DNA of 64,000 nt from WJMT01 sp964445575. GTDB lineage: Bacteria; Acidobacteriota; Aminicenantia; Aminicenantales; Aminicenantaceae. Each line of letters begins with the position of its first letter. The stretch's first letter is position 1. The position numbers were made by a program, and so were the translations under genes. Shown here one piece after another: positions 33,218-42,584 of the stretch. The stretch spans positions 142,316-206,315 of the forward strand of contig CAYULB010000001.1 in the NCBI GenBank assembly GCA_964445575.1, given 5' to 3'. A model generated the notes under the pieces. It did no database searches. It had not been told where the DNA came from and was given only the letters and a program-made list of their open reading frames with translations.

Positions 33218-33838
33218 TTACAAATAATATTTGATTCCAATACTGAGAATGAACGAGTTAAAATTCAGAAAAAAATTTTCTGTGGATACTCCTTTATTTA
33301 TATCTGTGGTGATGGTTTTCCCCTCTCCTTTTCTGTAGAAAAAACATACTTCTCCATACAGAGCAAAATGATGGTTTATTCTAAAAAGAGAACCGGCTCC
33401 AGCGTGGAAGCTGATTCCATTGTTGACTTCCTGGTTAATAGATACTTCAGGAATGGTTATTATATCCTCCATTTTAAAATGAGCAAAAACAAGATCCACT
33501 CCGCCAAAGGCATAGGGAGTCAGTTTTTTGTTTTCTAAAAAATAATAATACATAGATGCTTGAAAAGGTGCCCAGCTTAAGGTTCCGTTATGAAGCTTAT
33601 GGGGCTCTTCGTGAACTGAACTTTTGCCATATCCAAACTCAAAAGAGAGCTCTGTTTTTTTTAACAGGGGAAAAGAAAAGCCGAAACCGGTTTTAAATCC
33701 GGAGTCAATATTTTCTTTTAAAAAACAAAACATTCCTCCGTTTACCTGAACACTTCCTCTTGAATTTTGAGCTAATAAAGAGGAACACATAAGCAAAGCA
33801 GTCCCCAACACCAATATAAATTTTATTTTTGGTCCCAT
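33218..33838 (-). CDS. Outer-membrane beta-barrel-like protein
   Basis: About 206 residues from the ATG at 33838 (GGAGG 4 nt upstream). Signal peptide IKFILVLGTALLMCSSLLAQ, then amphipathic strands with alternating aromatic residues (GFGFSFPLLKKTELSFEFGYG, FQASMYYYFLENKKLTPYAFGG) and a final ILSIGIKYYL. The layout matches OmpW/OprF-like small barrels, but no family can be named. It is upstream of the propeller-transglutaminase gene on the same strand. Confidence 0.65.
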   Translation of the reverse strand: MGPKIKFILVLGTALLMCSSLLAQNSRGSVQVNGGMFCFLKENIDSGFKTGFGFSFPLLKKTELSFEFGYGKSSVHEEPHKLHNGTLSWAPFQASMYYYFLENKKLTPYAFGGVDLVFAHFKMEDIITIPEVSINQEVNNGISFHAGAGSLFRINHHFALYGEVCFFYRKGEGKTITTDINKGVSTENFFLNFNSFILSIGIKYYL

Positions 33839-34082
33839 TCTCCCTCCATTTCCTTGAGAAATATTTTTTTGTCCTGCTGGTTCCTGGACATTCATACTAT
33901 CGGTTTTATTTTGATTTGTATTCATCCCATTTTGTTGAAGTAATGATGATATCTCAATAATCCTCTTCAGTCAAAAATTATTGGTTTGTTGGGATGTTTG
34001 CTGGGGAATCGAACCGGTGACGAATCCCATGCCCTCTCCCCTCATAACGGTTTTGGAAATGCTTAAGGGTCTGAATTTTATA

Positions 34083-34110
34083 TTGACGGGACATGTTTAT
34101 TGTTTATATC
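34083..34110 (+). promoter_or_regulatory. Candidate promoter for the VPS10/BNR protein gene
   Basis: TTGACG (34083-34088), 16-nt spacer, TATATC (34105-34110), about 80 nt upstream of the chosen start at 34192. The rest of 33926-34191 has no gene; a tRNA-like T-loop near 34010 was considered and rejected. Confidence 0.45.
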
Positions 34111-34191
34111 ATTTTGAGTTGAGTTATCCATTTGTGTTTTCAGGAGAAATACCTTAAGCAATAAAAATAAAAATTGAAAGGGAATCGATCG

Positions 34192-37100
34192 ATGAAAGAT
34201 AGAATCACAAAATACTCTTTATTTGCATTCATATTAACAGGAGCTGTGATGGTGTTAAGCGGTTTTTCCTTGGCGGAACAGAATAATGAAATCATAGACC
34301 CTGTTCTTTACAAAAATTTAGAATACAGGTTTATCGGACCTTTCAGGGGAGGACGGGTCACTGCTGTGACCGGAGTCCCAGATAAACCCTTCACTTTTTA
34401 CATGGGCTCTACCGGCGGAGGAGTGTGGAAGACTCATGACGGCGGAGTAAACTGGGAGAATATATCTGACGGATTCTTTAATGTAGCTTCCATTGGTTCC
34501 ATTGAAGTGTCTCTTTCTGACCCAAACGTCATTTATGTAGGAACCGGCTCAGCCAGTCCCCGGGGTAACATATCAACAGGAAGAGGGATTTACAAATCCA
34601 CGGATGCCGGCCGAACATGGGAGCTGAAGGGCCTGAAAACAGAATCTCAGATCGGAAAGCTTCAGATTCACCCCAAAGATCCAGATATTGTTTATGCCGC
34701 TGTTTTGGGAAACATTTTTGGTTTCAGTTCAGAACGAGGAGTTTTCCGTTCTCTGGACGGGGGGATTAATTGGGAAAAGGTCCTGTATATAGATGAAAAA
34801 ACAGGTTGTGTAGATATGGTCATGGATCCTACTAATCCTCGGATCTTGTATGCCGGGATGTGGCAGGCAGAAAGAAAGCCCTGGACTCTGATCGATGGAG
34901 GAGAAAAAGGAGGGGTGTATAAAACCACAGACGGAGGGGAAACCTGGAAGCATCTTAAAGGAGGGCTTCCCACAGGTGTGGTGGGCCGTGTCGGAGTGGC
35001 TGTTTCTCCAGTGAATCCCCAGAGATTGTGGGCGATCCAAGAGTCAATTGATGAAGAAAAGGGGGGAATTTATATTTCTGAAGACGGAGGGGAAACCTGG
35101 AACAGAATAAACCGGGACCACCGCTTCCGCCAGAGGGCATGGTATTACTCAAGGATTTTTGCGGACCCCCAAGAGGAGCATACTGTTTATGTTCTTAACA
35201 CAGGATTCTATGAGTCTCTTAATGATGGTAAAGATTTCAGGCGTATCCCCACTCCTCATGGAGACAACCACTGTTTGTGGATCAATCCCCATGACTCAGA
35301 CATCATGATCGAAAGCAACGATGGAGGAGCCAATGTCACTTACAATGGTGGGCGATCGTGGTCCACTCAAAGCAATCAGCCCACGGCTGAGATATACCGG
35401 GTTACTGTGGACAATCAGTTCCCCTATCGGGTCTACGGCTGTCAGCAGGACAACTCATCCATATCCATATCCAGCCAGGGAAGGCCGAATCAGGATTTTT
35501 ATTCTGTAGGCGGAGGTGAAAGCGGCCATATTGCGGTGGATCCCAGAGATCCGGACATCATCTATGCAGGAAATTATATTGGCATGTTAACCCGATTAGA
35601 TAGAAAAAGGGGACATATAAAGAGAATCAATGCCTATCCAGAGCTGGACGATGGAATTGCGGTCCGCGATCTTAAATACAGATTCCAGTGGAATTACCCA
35701 ATAAGGATATCTCCTCATGATCCAGATATCCTGTATATCACCTCCAATTATGTGCATAAATCCACAGATCAAGGTCAAACCTGGGAAGTGATCAGTCCTG
35801 ACCTGACTCAAAGCATTGATGCTTACATGGATCGTCCTGGAGGTCCGATCCAGCACGACTGCACCGGAGTGGAGACCTACTGCACCATTTTTGCGTTTGA
35901 GGAATCTCCGCTTGAAAAAGGAGTTCTGTGGGCCGGCTCTGATGACGGACTGGTACATGTCTCTAAAGACGGAGGACAAAGTTGGAAAAATGTCACTCCC
36001 AAGGACATGCCCAAAGAGGGCACGGTCAACATGTTTGATGTCTCTTCCAAATATCCGGGACGTGTGTTTATGGCTGTTTATCGATACAGGGACAATGACT
36101 TTCGTCCTTATATTTTCAGAACCAATGATTACGGTCAGTCCTGGGACCTTCTCACAGACGGAAAGAACGGCATTCCAGAGAATCATTTTGTAAGAGCTGT
36201 GCGGGAAGACCCTGTTCGCAAAGGTCTGCTGTTTGCTGGCACTGAGTTTGGCATGTTTGTCTCTTTTGATGACGGAAAACACTGGCAGAATGGTCAGCTC
36301 AATCTTCCTATCACTCCTGTTACAGATATGATGCTCTACAACCAGGACCTGGTTATCTCCACCCAGGGAAGAGCGTTCTGGATACTGGATGACCTTGCTG
36401 TTCTTGAGCAGGTTGAAAAAAGCACGGCCCAAGAGGAGGCTGTTTTATTCAAACCGGAAAACGCTTATCGGACTCAGGTTCGGGGAACTCTGTCTCGATT
36501 GTCTGTGTATTGCTATCTGAAAGACAAATTGGAGGATGTAAAAATTGAAATTCTGGATCAAGGTGAAAATGTTGTTCGGACTTTTGACAAAATAAAGACT
36601 GAGAAAGGTTTGAACCAACTCACATGGGATTTAACTTACCAAGCTCCGGAAAAGATCAAAGACGCAGTGATTTCACTCAGCTATACTGGAGGTCCCAAAG
36701 CGGTTCCCGGTACCTATAAAGTCCGATTGACCCGGGGAAAAGAAATCAAGACCCAGAATTTTCAAATCTTGAAAGATCCCAGATGGGATAACATTTCAGT
36801 TCAAGACTTGCAGGAGCAGTTTGACCTTCAGACCAAAGTGGGTCAAAAGTTCACTCTGAGCCATGAGCTGATAAAGAAAGTGCGTGATCTTCGGGATCAG
36901 GTCCAGGCCATTGCATTACGGGCCCAAAAAGCAGGTTTTAGTGAAGAGATCAAAAAAAAGGCTGATGAATTGGAAAAAAAACTGGGCTCTTTGGAGAAGG
37001 ACCTTATCCAGACCAAAAACGAAAGCGGACAGGATCCCATCAATTATCAGGTCAAGCTGGACAATCAGCTCGCTTATCTGTATTCCGCAGTCCATTCTCA

Positions 37101-37260
37101 AGATTCCAAACCCACTCAAGCCATTTATCAGAGATACGAGGACCTCAACAGACAGGTTTCGGAAGTAGAAAAGAGGTTTAAACACTTAGTGGAGAATGAA
37201 ATAGCCAAATTCGAGAAGCTGCTGGAGGAAAACAATATACCCCGGATCATCATTAAATAG
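34192..37260 (+). CDS. Large exported VPS10/BNR-repeat (sortilin-like propeller) protein
   Basis: 1022 residues from the ATG at 34192, which has AAAGGGA about 8 nt upstream; a TTG at 34174 is also open but has no box. Signal peptide, then a long propeller region with many Asp-box/BNR motifs (STDAGRTWE, SLDGGINWE, TTDGGETWK, SEDGGETWN, SKDGGQSWK). The C-terminal ~200 residues contain a fibronectin-like strand region (LNQLTWDLTYQAP) and a long helical coiled coil (KKADELEKKLGSLEKDL). Related proteins are often annotated as glycosyl hydrolases or sialidase-like without proof; the propeller more likely binds peptides or glycans. Monocistronic, tail to tail with the APC permease gene. Confidence 0.85.
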   Translation: MKDRITKYSLFAFILTGAVMVLSGFSLAEQNNEIIDPVLYKNLEYRFIGPFRGGRVTAVTGVPDKPFTFYMGSTGGGVWKTHDGGVNWENISDGFFNVASIGSIEVSLSDPNVIYVGTGSASPRGNISTGRGIYKSTDAGRTWELKGLKTESQIGKLQIHPKDPDIVYAAVLGNIFGFSSERGVFRSLDGGINWEKVLYIDEKTGCVDMVMDPTNPRILYAGMWQAERKPWTLIDGGEKGGVYKTTDGGETWKHLKGGLPTGVVGRVGVAVSPVNPQRLWAIQESIDEEKGGIYISEDGGETWNRINRDHRFRQRAWYYSRIFADPQEEHTVYVLNTGFYESLNDGKDFRRIPTPHGDNHCLWINPHDSDIMIESNDGGANVTYNGGRSWSTQSNQPTAEIYRVTVDNQFPYRVYGCQQDNSSISISSQGRPNQDFYSVGGGESGHIAVDPRDPDIIYAGNYIGMLTRLDRKRGHIKRINAYPELDDGIAVRDLKYRFQWNYPIRISPHDPDILYITSNYVHKSTDQGQTWEVISPDLTQSIDAYMDRPGGPIQHDCTGVETYCTIFAFEESPLEKGVLWAGSDDGLVHVSKDGGQSWKNVTPKDMPKEGTVNMFDVSSKYPGRVFMAVYRYRDNDFRPYIFRTNDYGQSWDLLTDGKNGIPENHFVRAVREDPVRKGLLFAGTEFGMFVSFDDGKHWQNGQLNLPITPVTDMMLYNQDLVISTQGRAFWILDDLAVLEQVEKSTAQEEAVLFKPENAYRTQVRGTLSRLSVYCYLKDKLEDVKIEILDQGENVVRTFDKIKTEKGLNQLTWDLTYQAPEKIKDAVISLSYTGGPKAVPGTYKVRLTRGKEIKTQNFQILKDPRWDNISVQDLQEQFDLQTKVGQKFTLSHELIKKVRDLRDQVQAIALRAQKAGFSEEIKKKADELEKKLGSLEKDLIQTKNESGQDPINYQVKLDNQLAYLYSAVHSQDSKPTQAIYQRYEDLNRQVSEVEKRFKHLVENEIAKFEKLLEENNIPRIIIK

Positions 37261-37273
37261 CCCACTTATAGAA

Positions 37274-38644
37274 TCACACTGATTTTTTGGAGAATCCCTT
37301 TATCCAGATAAAGTAGCAGGGAACTCCCAACAGCACTGTTACCACAGCGGCCGTGGATTCAAGGGGGCGGTTGAGGTAGTTCACCACCATAAGCCCTAAA
37401 CTGGTGACCAGAAAAAAAACAGGAACCACAGGGTATCCCCAGACCTTAAAAGCATTGTGATTTCCGATATGCCGTTTCCGGGCCAGAAAAATTCCGAAAA
37501 CAGCCAGCCAGGGGAAAATATTCAGAGCAAATCCAATATAGACCAGAAGCTGTTCAAAGGAACCAATAAGCACCATTAGGACCGCAATGGCGCCCTGAAT
37601 GAGAATCGACCTTCCTGGGACTTTATATTTGGGATGCACCTTTGCGGCAAACGGGAAAAACAGCCTGTCCCGGGACATGGCAAAATAAACCCGGGGGCCG
37701 ATGATAACAAAAGCACTTAAAGAGGAGAGAAGAGCCATGCTGACCAGCAGACCCAGGGTATCCCCCATCCAGGGACCAAAGGCTTCAACAGAAGCTCTTT
37801 CAACAATGGCAATGGATCCTTGAGCTTGGCTATAGGGAAGAGCCTGGAAAATAAATAGGTTCAGCGCCAGATAAAGTATAATCACGAAACTGGTACCCAG
37901 AAGAAGGGAGAGAGGCAAGTTCTTTCTGGGGTTTTTCATTTCTCCGGCAATATAGGAACTGGCATTCCATCCGCTGTAGGAAAACATAACCAGCATCATG
38001 GCTGTTCCAAAAGCCAGCCACGAACTCTCTCCTTCTGTGACAAAAGAAAATGCAGAGATTCCTCTGCCTCCGGTCAGGGCAATGCCGGCTCCAGCCAGCC
38101 CCACTACGATTCCGATTTTTAGAACTGTCAAAAAATTCTGAACATTGGAACCGAGTTTAATTCCCATATAATGGATTCCAGTAAACAAAATAATAAGAAA
38201 AATGGCTATGCCTTTTTTTAAGAAAAAAAGCTGATCTGGGGTGATGTTAAAAGCCTGGCTCTGGAGCCCTTCAAAAATATACTCTGAAAAAGCCATGGAT
38301 GAAGCTGCGATGGGAACAGAAAACCCTACAAAAAAACTGGTCCAGCCAGTCAAAAAGCCAATAGAAGGATGGTAAATCTTTTTAAGATAAACATACTCTC
38401 CTCCTACCTCAGGCATGCGGGTGGCCAGTTCCGCATAAGAGAGCGCTCCGGCTATGGCAATCAATCCTCCCAAAAGCCAGCACAGCAGGATCCATCCTGA
38501 GCTGGGAAGCTGCCCTGCCATAATGCCAGAAGTAGTGAATATGCCGGCTCCGATCATGTTGGCGACTACAATGGAGGTGGCAGTAAGGGGGCCGATCTTT
38601 CTGTCTATTTTTTCATTAGGCGGAAAGGGATTTTTTTTATTCAT
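37274..38644 (-). CDS. APC-family amino-acid permease
   Basis: 456 residues with about twelve TM helices. The N-terminal helix-break motif NMIGAGIFTTSG, followed by GALSYAELATRMPEVGGEYVYL, is diagnostic for the amino acid-polyamine-organocation superfamily; SGWNASSYIAGEMKNP is the conserved helix 6-7 region. Substrate not predictable from sequence. It overlaps the truncated methyltransferase gene by 8 bp, so it was probably the second gene of that operon. Confidence 0.9.
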   Translation of the reverse strand: MNKKNPFPPNEKIDRKIGPLTATSIVVANMIGAGIFTTSGIMAGQLPSSGWILLCWLLGGLIAIAGALSYAELATRMPEVGGEYVYLKKIYHPSIGFLTGWTSFFVGFSVPIAASSMAFSEYIFEGLQSQAFNITPDQLFFLKKGIAIFLIILFTGIHYMGIKLGSNVQNFLTVLKIGIVVGLAGAGIALTGGRGISAFSFVTEGESSWLAFGTAMMLVMFSYSGWNASSYIAGEMKNPRKNLPLSLLLGTSFVIILYLALNLFIFQALPYSQAQGSIAIVERASVEAFGPWMGDTLGLLVSMALLSSLSAFVIIGPRVYFAMSRDRLFFPFAAKVHPKYKVPGRSILIQGAIAVLMVLIGSFEQLLVYIGFALNIFPWLAVFGIFLARKRHIGNHNAFKVWGYPVVPVFFLVTSLGLMVVNYLNRPLESTAAVVTVLLGVPCYFIWIKGFSKKSV

Positions 38645-38948
38645 GAAATTGAAGTGTCCATGCTATCATAAAAAAAGTTAGTTTTACAGTCCATACTGAA
38701 GAGTGTCCGGTGGAGGTTCCGATTTCAAGGGCCTTGGTGTAACTGTTTTCCACAATAATATCATAGAGAATCCGGCCGTCGGTTCGAGGGACATTCATGT
38801 CCCGCCACTGGAACTGGTGGCTGTCCAGGAAAGACTGGACTTTTTCATCCAGCTCTTGATTAAAGGAAAATCCTGAAAGAGACAATAAAGTCATCCCCGC
38901 AAGACATAAGATCCAAATTTTATATGAAAAGCCTCCCACTATATTCAT
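38637..38948 (-). pseudogene. Truncated O-methyltransferase-like gene, N-terminal part only
   Basis: A good start (GGAGG 5 nt before the ATG at 38948) leads into a signal-like hydrophobic segment and then VQSFLDSHQFQWRDMNVPRTDG and KALEIGTSTGHSSVW, the entry of a class I SAM-dependent methyltransferase with its nucleotide loop. After SSVWT the sequence becomes unrelated and stops within 20 residues. The remaining two thirds of the fold are missing, so the enzyme cannot be active. The breakpoint is near 38690. Confidence 0.65.
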
Positions 38949-38960
38949 CACAGCCTCCAG

Positions 38961-39299
38961 ATGGATGGATTGGAAAAAGAACTTTTCATTCATTTAGACG
39001 AGAACCAAGCCATTATCTTCCGTAAATTTAAAAAAAATATCCAAAGAGAAAATTTAAGGGCTCAATTTTACTTTGTTCCACAAACTCCTCCGGAAAATGT
39101 GGATGTGATGGTTTCAGAAAAACTCAAAGAAAGAATTGCTGTCAGAGCCAAAGATGCGAGAAATGGGGTTATTGAAGATATCGGAGGTTATTATAATTTT
39201 TCCTTCAACAGGTATATCTACGCTGAAATAAATGGGGGTGGTCCGGTTTATGTGTTCAACAACAACAACGGAGATATCCTGCTGAGAAAAGCCAAATAG
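38961..39299 (+). CDS. Hypothetical 112-residue protein, possibly a 3' gene remnant
   Basis: Not recognised. The composition is protein-like, with a probable beta-rich end (DIGGYYNFSFNRYIYAEINGGGPVYVFNNNNGDILL). The start at 38961 lies within the ribosome binding site region of the oppositely oriented methyltransferase remnant and has no own Shine-Dalgarno, so the true 5' end may be lost. A strong terminator follows at 39344, which supports the idea that a real transcription unit ended here. Confidence 0.4.
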   Translation: MDGLEKELFIHLDENQAIIFRKFKKNIQRENLRAQFYFVPQTPPENVDVMVSEKLKERIAVRAKDARNGVIEDIGGYYNFSFNRYIYAEINGGGPVYVFNNNNGDILLRKAK

Positions 39300-39339
39300 T
39301 CTTGACTATTCGATTATCCGGGTTAGATAGGCCAGATTT

Positions 39340-40740
39340 TTAAAAGGCAGCCTCAGAAAGAGGGGCTGCCTTTTTTTTAATCACATGTTCCACTGTGTAT
39401 TTTCCCCAGTAAAAGGTAACCACTACTGCTGATACATTTCCAATAACAATTCCCAGCCACACACCAATAAGGCCTAATCCGAACGTGATACCCAGAAGGT
39501 AACATAGAGGAACCTGCAGAATGATGGTCCTCAGGATGGTTACGATCAGAGAGCGGGTGCCTTTTCCAATGCCCCGGAACATAGCAGAGGTAAGCATGCC
39601 CAGGGGAACAGCCGGGTAAAACACAGCTGTGATACGAAGGAAGGTGATGAGATCATCTTGGATACGGGAAGCTTCTTGGGAATAACTGAAGATGTAGCTT
39701 ATGTGTCCGGCAAACAGAGCCACAAGGGCTCCCACGGTCAGTTCAATAAGAACTCCGATCTTCACCGCATATAAAAAAGCGGTTTTCAGTTTTTGCTTAT
39801 TTTTTTCACCGAACGCAGCCCCGGTTACAGAGACCACTCCTGTGGCCATTCCTAAAAGAGGGATGGTTCCCAGCATGACAATTCGCCACCCGCTGGTAAA
39901 AACAGCCACTCCATCGGTACCTCCGGCCTTGATCACCACAACATTCAACACAATCATGGCTGCGGACATGGAAAGCTGAGCCAGGGAAGAGGGAAAACCA
40001 ACCGAGAGGATCTCTCTCAATATTCTCATATTAAACTTAAAATCATGGAAGGTGATCCGGAGGTAAGTCTTTTTTTGGATGAAGATCCAGTAAAAAAACA
40101 GGAGAGACGATACAGCAATGGAGACCAGAGTGGCCCAGGCTGCTCCCACCACCCCTAATTTGAATCCATAGATAAATAGCGGATCCAGTACAATGTTCAA
40201 GCAGGAACCCAGGGCTAATCCGTACATGGCTTTTTTGGCAGCCCCTTCTCCTCTGAGAAGAGCATTAGCGATGTGAGAAAAAACAAGGATAAAAGTGCCG
40301 GCAAACAGTATCCGTGCATAACCGGCAGCCATGCGACCGACTTCGCCGTTTCCTGAGAGAGAGTGAAAGAGTTTTCCTGTGAAAGGAAGAGCAGAAATAC
40401 TGATCACCAGGGAAAGGCCGAGAGCAAATAAGATGGTATGAGCGGCTGTGTTCTCAGCTGCTTTTTTATTTCGTTCTCCGATCCTTCGTGAAACCGCTGA
40501 GCTTCCCCCAACACCGATTCCTGCTCCGAGTGCAACGATGATCATGAAAAAGGGAAAGAATAAGCCTACAGATGCTAACGGGTCTGCTCCCAGCCCAGCA
40601 ACCCATATGCCGTCTGCTATATTATAAACGGCCTGAAGCAGCATGGCCAGCATCATGGGTGCAGAGAGCTTTAAAATGGCTTTTTTGGGATCACCCAAAA
40701 GAATTTTGACTCCTTTAGTCATATGTTTATCGGTTTCCAT
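39340..40740 (-). CDS. MATE-family multidrug/cation exporter
   Basis: 466 residues, twelve TM helices in two six-helix halves. Typical landmarks are SAPMMLAMLLQAVYNIADGIWVAG at the start, SSAVSRRIGERNKKAAEN in the first half, SVGFPSSLAQLSMSAAMIVLN opening the second half, and GFKLGVVGAAWATLVS. Members export drugs or metabolites using Na+ or H+ gradients. Its last codons lie inside the hairpin of the terminator at 39344-39378, so the C-terminal residues KKKAAPLSEAAF are encoded by terminator DNA. Confidence 0.9.
   Translation of the reverse strand: METDKHMTKGVKILLGDPKKAILKLSAPMMLAMLLQAVYNIADGIWVAGLGADPLASVGLFFPFFMIIVALGAGIGVGGSSAVSRRIGERNKKAAENTAAHTILFALGLSLVISISALPFTGKLFHSLSGNGEVGRMAAGYARILFAGTFILVFSHIANALLRGEGAAKKAMYGLALGSCLNIVLDPLFIYGFKLGVVGAAWATLVSIAVSSLLFFYWIFIQKKTYLRITFHDFKFNMRILREILSVGFPSSLAQLSMSAAMIVLNVVVIKAGGTDGVAVFTSGWRIVMLGTIPLLGMATGVVSVTGAAFGEKNKQKLKTAFLYAVKIGVLIELTVGALVALFAGHISYIFSYSQEASRIQDDLITFLRITAVFYPAVPLGMLTSAMFRGIGKGTRSLIVTILRTIILQVPLCYLLGITFGLGLIGVWLGIVIGNVSAVVVTFYWGKYTVEHVIKKKAAPLSEAAF
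39344..39378 (+). terminator. Strong rho-independent terminator
   Basis: A perfect 9-bp stem AAGGCAGCC / GGCTGCCTT (39344-39352 and 39364-39372) with an 11-nt loop is followed by a run of T to 39378. On the minus strand the stem is followed by TTTTAAAAA, so it may act on the MATE transcript as well. Confidence 0.85.
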
Positions 40741-40830
40741 GGCGTTTTCTGCTGTTCATTACAGTTAAGACTTGGCTTTTTTTATAAGTGAATAAATATA
40801 CATCAGCGATGAAAAAATAAAAAGGAAATA

Positions 40831-41082
40831 ATGATTATTAAAGTTATCATCCATGCTTTTCCATCAGGCCGAAAAGGAGAAGTGAGCATAAAGCTAAGCC
40901 AGAGGAAAGATGGAAGAAAAAATCTGTCGGTAAAGGATAATGGAATAGGCTTGACGGAAGAGATAAATATGCACCGTCCAAAATCATTAGGTCTCCAGCT
41001 TATTAAAGATTTAACCAAGCAGCTTAAAGGGGAACTGAAGGTCCGGAGGAAAAACGGGACACAGTTCACTCTCACCTTTTAA
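40831..41082 (+). pseudogene. C-terminal ATPase fragment of a HisKA_2-type histidine kinase
   Basis: 83 residues corresponding only to the end of a kinase: HAFPSGRKGEVSIKL, the G1 box VKDNGIGL, LGLQLIKDLTKQLKGEL and GTQFTLTF. It matches in pattern the ATPase end of the complete kinase encoded convergently at 41110-42519 (HAFPKNRKGEITI, ISDNGIGF, MGLDLVNSLISQINGRIEL). The N box and histidine domain are missing, so it is a remnant of a paralogous gene whose 5' part is lost. A fused pair of repeat ends directly follows its stop codon. Confidence 0.7.
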
Positions 41083-41100
41083 ACCTGAATAGGTCAGGTT
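41082..41100. repeat. Footprint of repeat ends (copy G)
   Basis: AACCTGAATAGGTCAGGTT consists of one terminal CCTG fused directly to the other terminus of the family (TGAATAGGTCAGG), with no interior. It could be an excision or deletion scar. It lies between the two convergent kinase genes. Confidence 0.5.
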
Positions 41101-41109
41101 AAATAAATT

Positions 41110-42519
41110 TTAATCTTCAAAAGTAATCTTAAAGGCAGTGTCTTTGTCTCTGGAAAGCTCTATGCGGCCGTTTATTTGTGATATTAGGGAGTTGACTAAA
41201 TCCAGCCCCATGGACTCAGCTTTCTTAAAATCCAATTCTTGAGGAAACCCAATGCCGTTATCACTGATGGTCAGATGATAAGTTTTTCCTTTTTTATAAA
41301 ACTTAATTGTTATCTCACCTTTTCTGTTTTTGGGAAAGGCGTGTTTTAAAGAATTGGTTATAAGCTCATTAGTGATCAACCCTAAAGGAACTGCTTTGGT
41401 AACATCAAGAAATATATCTTCCATGTCTTTTTTTAATTCAATATTTTTTGATAGATCCCGGTAATAGCTCATCAAATGCACAGCCATTTGTTCTATGTAG
41501 GTGCTGAAATCAATTCCAGATAGGTCTTCTGATCGGTACAATCTTTCATGAACCAGGGCCATGGACATAACCCGGTTCCTGGTGTTTTTAAATATTTCTC
41601 GTGCTTTGGGATCTTTCATTCTTCTGGCTTGGATGTTGATCAGGCTGGATATGACCTGCATGTTGTTTTTCACCCGGTGATGGATTTCCTTGATCAGGAC
41701 TTCTTTTTCCTGCAGTGATTTCTTTAACCCATTCTCAGCTTTTTTACGCTTGGTGATGTCTCTTATGAACACCAGACCGGCTGGTTTTCCTTGATACTGA
41801 ATAAGGGATACATTGATTTCTGCAGGGAAATCAGAGCCGTCTTTTTTGACCAAAGATATTTCATAGATGCTCTCAACATCTTTTCCTGCTTTTCTCTGTT
41901 CGAATCTACTTAGAACATTTTCTCTGTCATCAGGATGGATAAAATCTGTTATTCTTTTTCCTAAAAAATCATTTTTCGGAATGCCGATGAACTGAGAAGC
42001 CGCAGAATTGGCAAACTTAATGACTCCATCATGATGGATGATGACGGCATCCTTGCTGTTCTCTATCACTGAGGAATAAAATATTTCGCTTTCCTTTAAA
42101 GTTTTATCTGCTTTTTTCCGCTCTATGATGCGGCTTAAGAGACTGCTGAAGGTACGGATTAGATTTCTCTCCTCTTTTAAAAAAGGTCCTTGGTCCAGCT
42201 CAGGCTTTTCTTCCAAATAATAGACTTCCACAGCGCCTAATTTTTCTCCATTTACTCGAATGTCTTCACTTTGGATCCATTGAGTCTTTCTGAAGTTCTT
42301 AGTCTTATACTTTTGTTTATCCACAATGATCCGGGCGCATGTGATCTCAGGGTAATGCCAGGCAGGAGGGATAAGTTCTACAGATTTTTGAAGAAAGTTC
42401 TCTAAAGACAAGTCTGCTCTTGAACTGAGCTTAGTAACCTCATACAGCAAATTAAGCTCCTTATGGCGTTCTCTCAGATCGTGAAGTAACTTTTCTTTGG
42501 TATTCTTATCGCTCTCCAT
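41110..42519 (-). CDS. Cytoplasmic GAF-like/PAS sensor histidine kinase (HisKA_2 type)
   Basis: 469 residues without TM segments. The N-terminal ~120 residues look like a GAF-type sensor (LYEVTKLSSRADLSLENFLQ, then GAVEVYYLEEKPEL), followed by PAS (ESEIFYSSVIENSKDAVIIHHDG to GLVFIRDITKRKKAENGL). The kinase domain has the HisKA_2 motif EIHHRVKNNMQVISSLI and an ATPase domain with NELITNSLKHAFP and ISDNGIGFPQEL. No response regulator gene is adjacent, so the partner is unknown; the receiver-PAS-PAS protein at 30292 is a speculative candidate. Confidence 0.88.
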   Translation of the reverse strand: MESDKNTKEKLLHDLRERHKELNLLYEVTKLSSRADLSLENFLQKSVELIPPAWHYPEITCARIIVDKQKYKTKNFRKTQWIQSEDIRVNGEKLGAVEVYYLEEKPELDQGPFLKEERNLIRTFSSLLSRIIERKKADKTLKESEIFYSSVIENSKDAVIIHHDGVIKFANSAASQFIGIPKNDFLGKRITDFIHPDDRENVLSRFEQRKAGKDVESIYEISLVKKDGSDFPAEINVSLIQYQGKPAGLVFIRDITKRKKAENGLKKSLQEKEVLIKEIHHRVKNNMQVISSLINIQARRMKDPKAREIFKNTRNRVMSMALVHERLYRSEDLSGIDFSTYIEQMAVHLMSYYRDLSKNIELKKDMEDIFLDVTKAVPLGLITNELITNSLKHAFPKNRKGEITIKFYKKGKTYHLTISDNGIGFPQELDFKKAESMGLDLVNSLISQINGRIELSRDKDTAFKITFED

Positions 42520-42584
42520 ATCTTATTCCTGCTCTAAGTATAATTTTTTTTAAATACTATTTTTATTTATTACTATCTATATAA

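Noticed and set aside
33995..34075. tRNA-like T-loop on the minus strand (GGTTCGATTCC near 34010)
   Set aside because: The bases around the loop do not form a T-stem or acceptor stem, and no D-arm or anticodon arm can be folded. Chance or a degraded fragment at best.
35596..36432. A 278-codon minus-strand open frame inside the VPS10/BNR gene
   Set aside because: It is antisense to strongly conserved BNR repeats and its protein has no recognisable feature.
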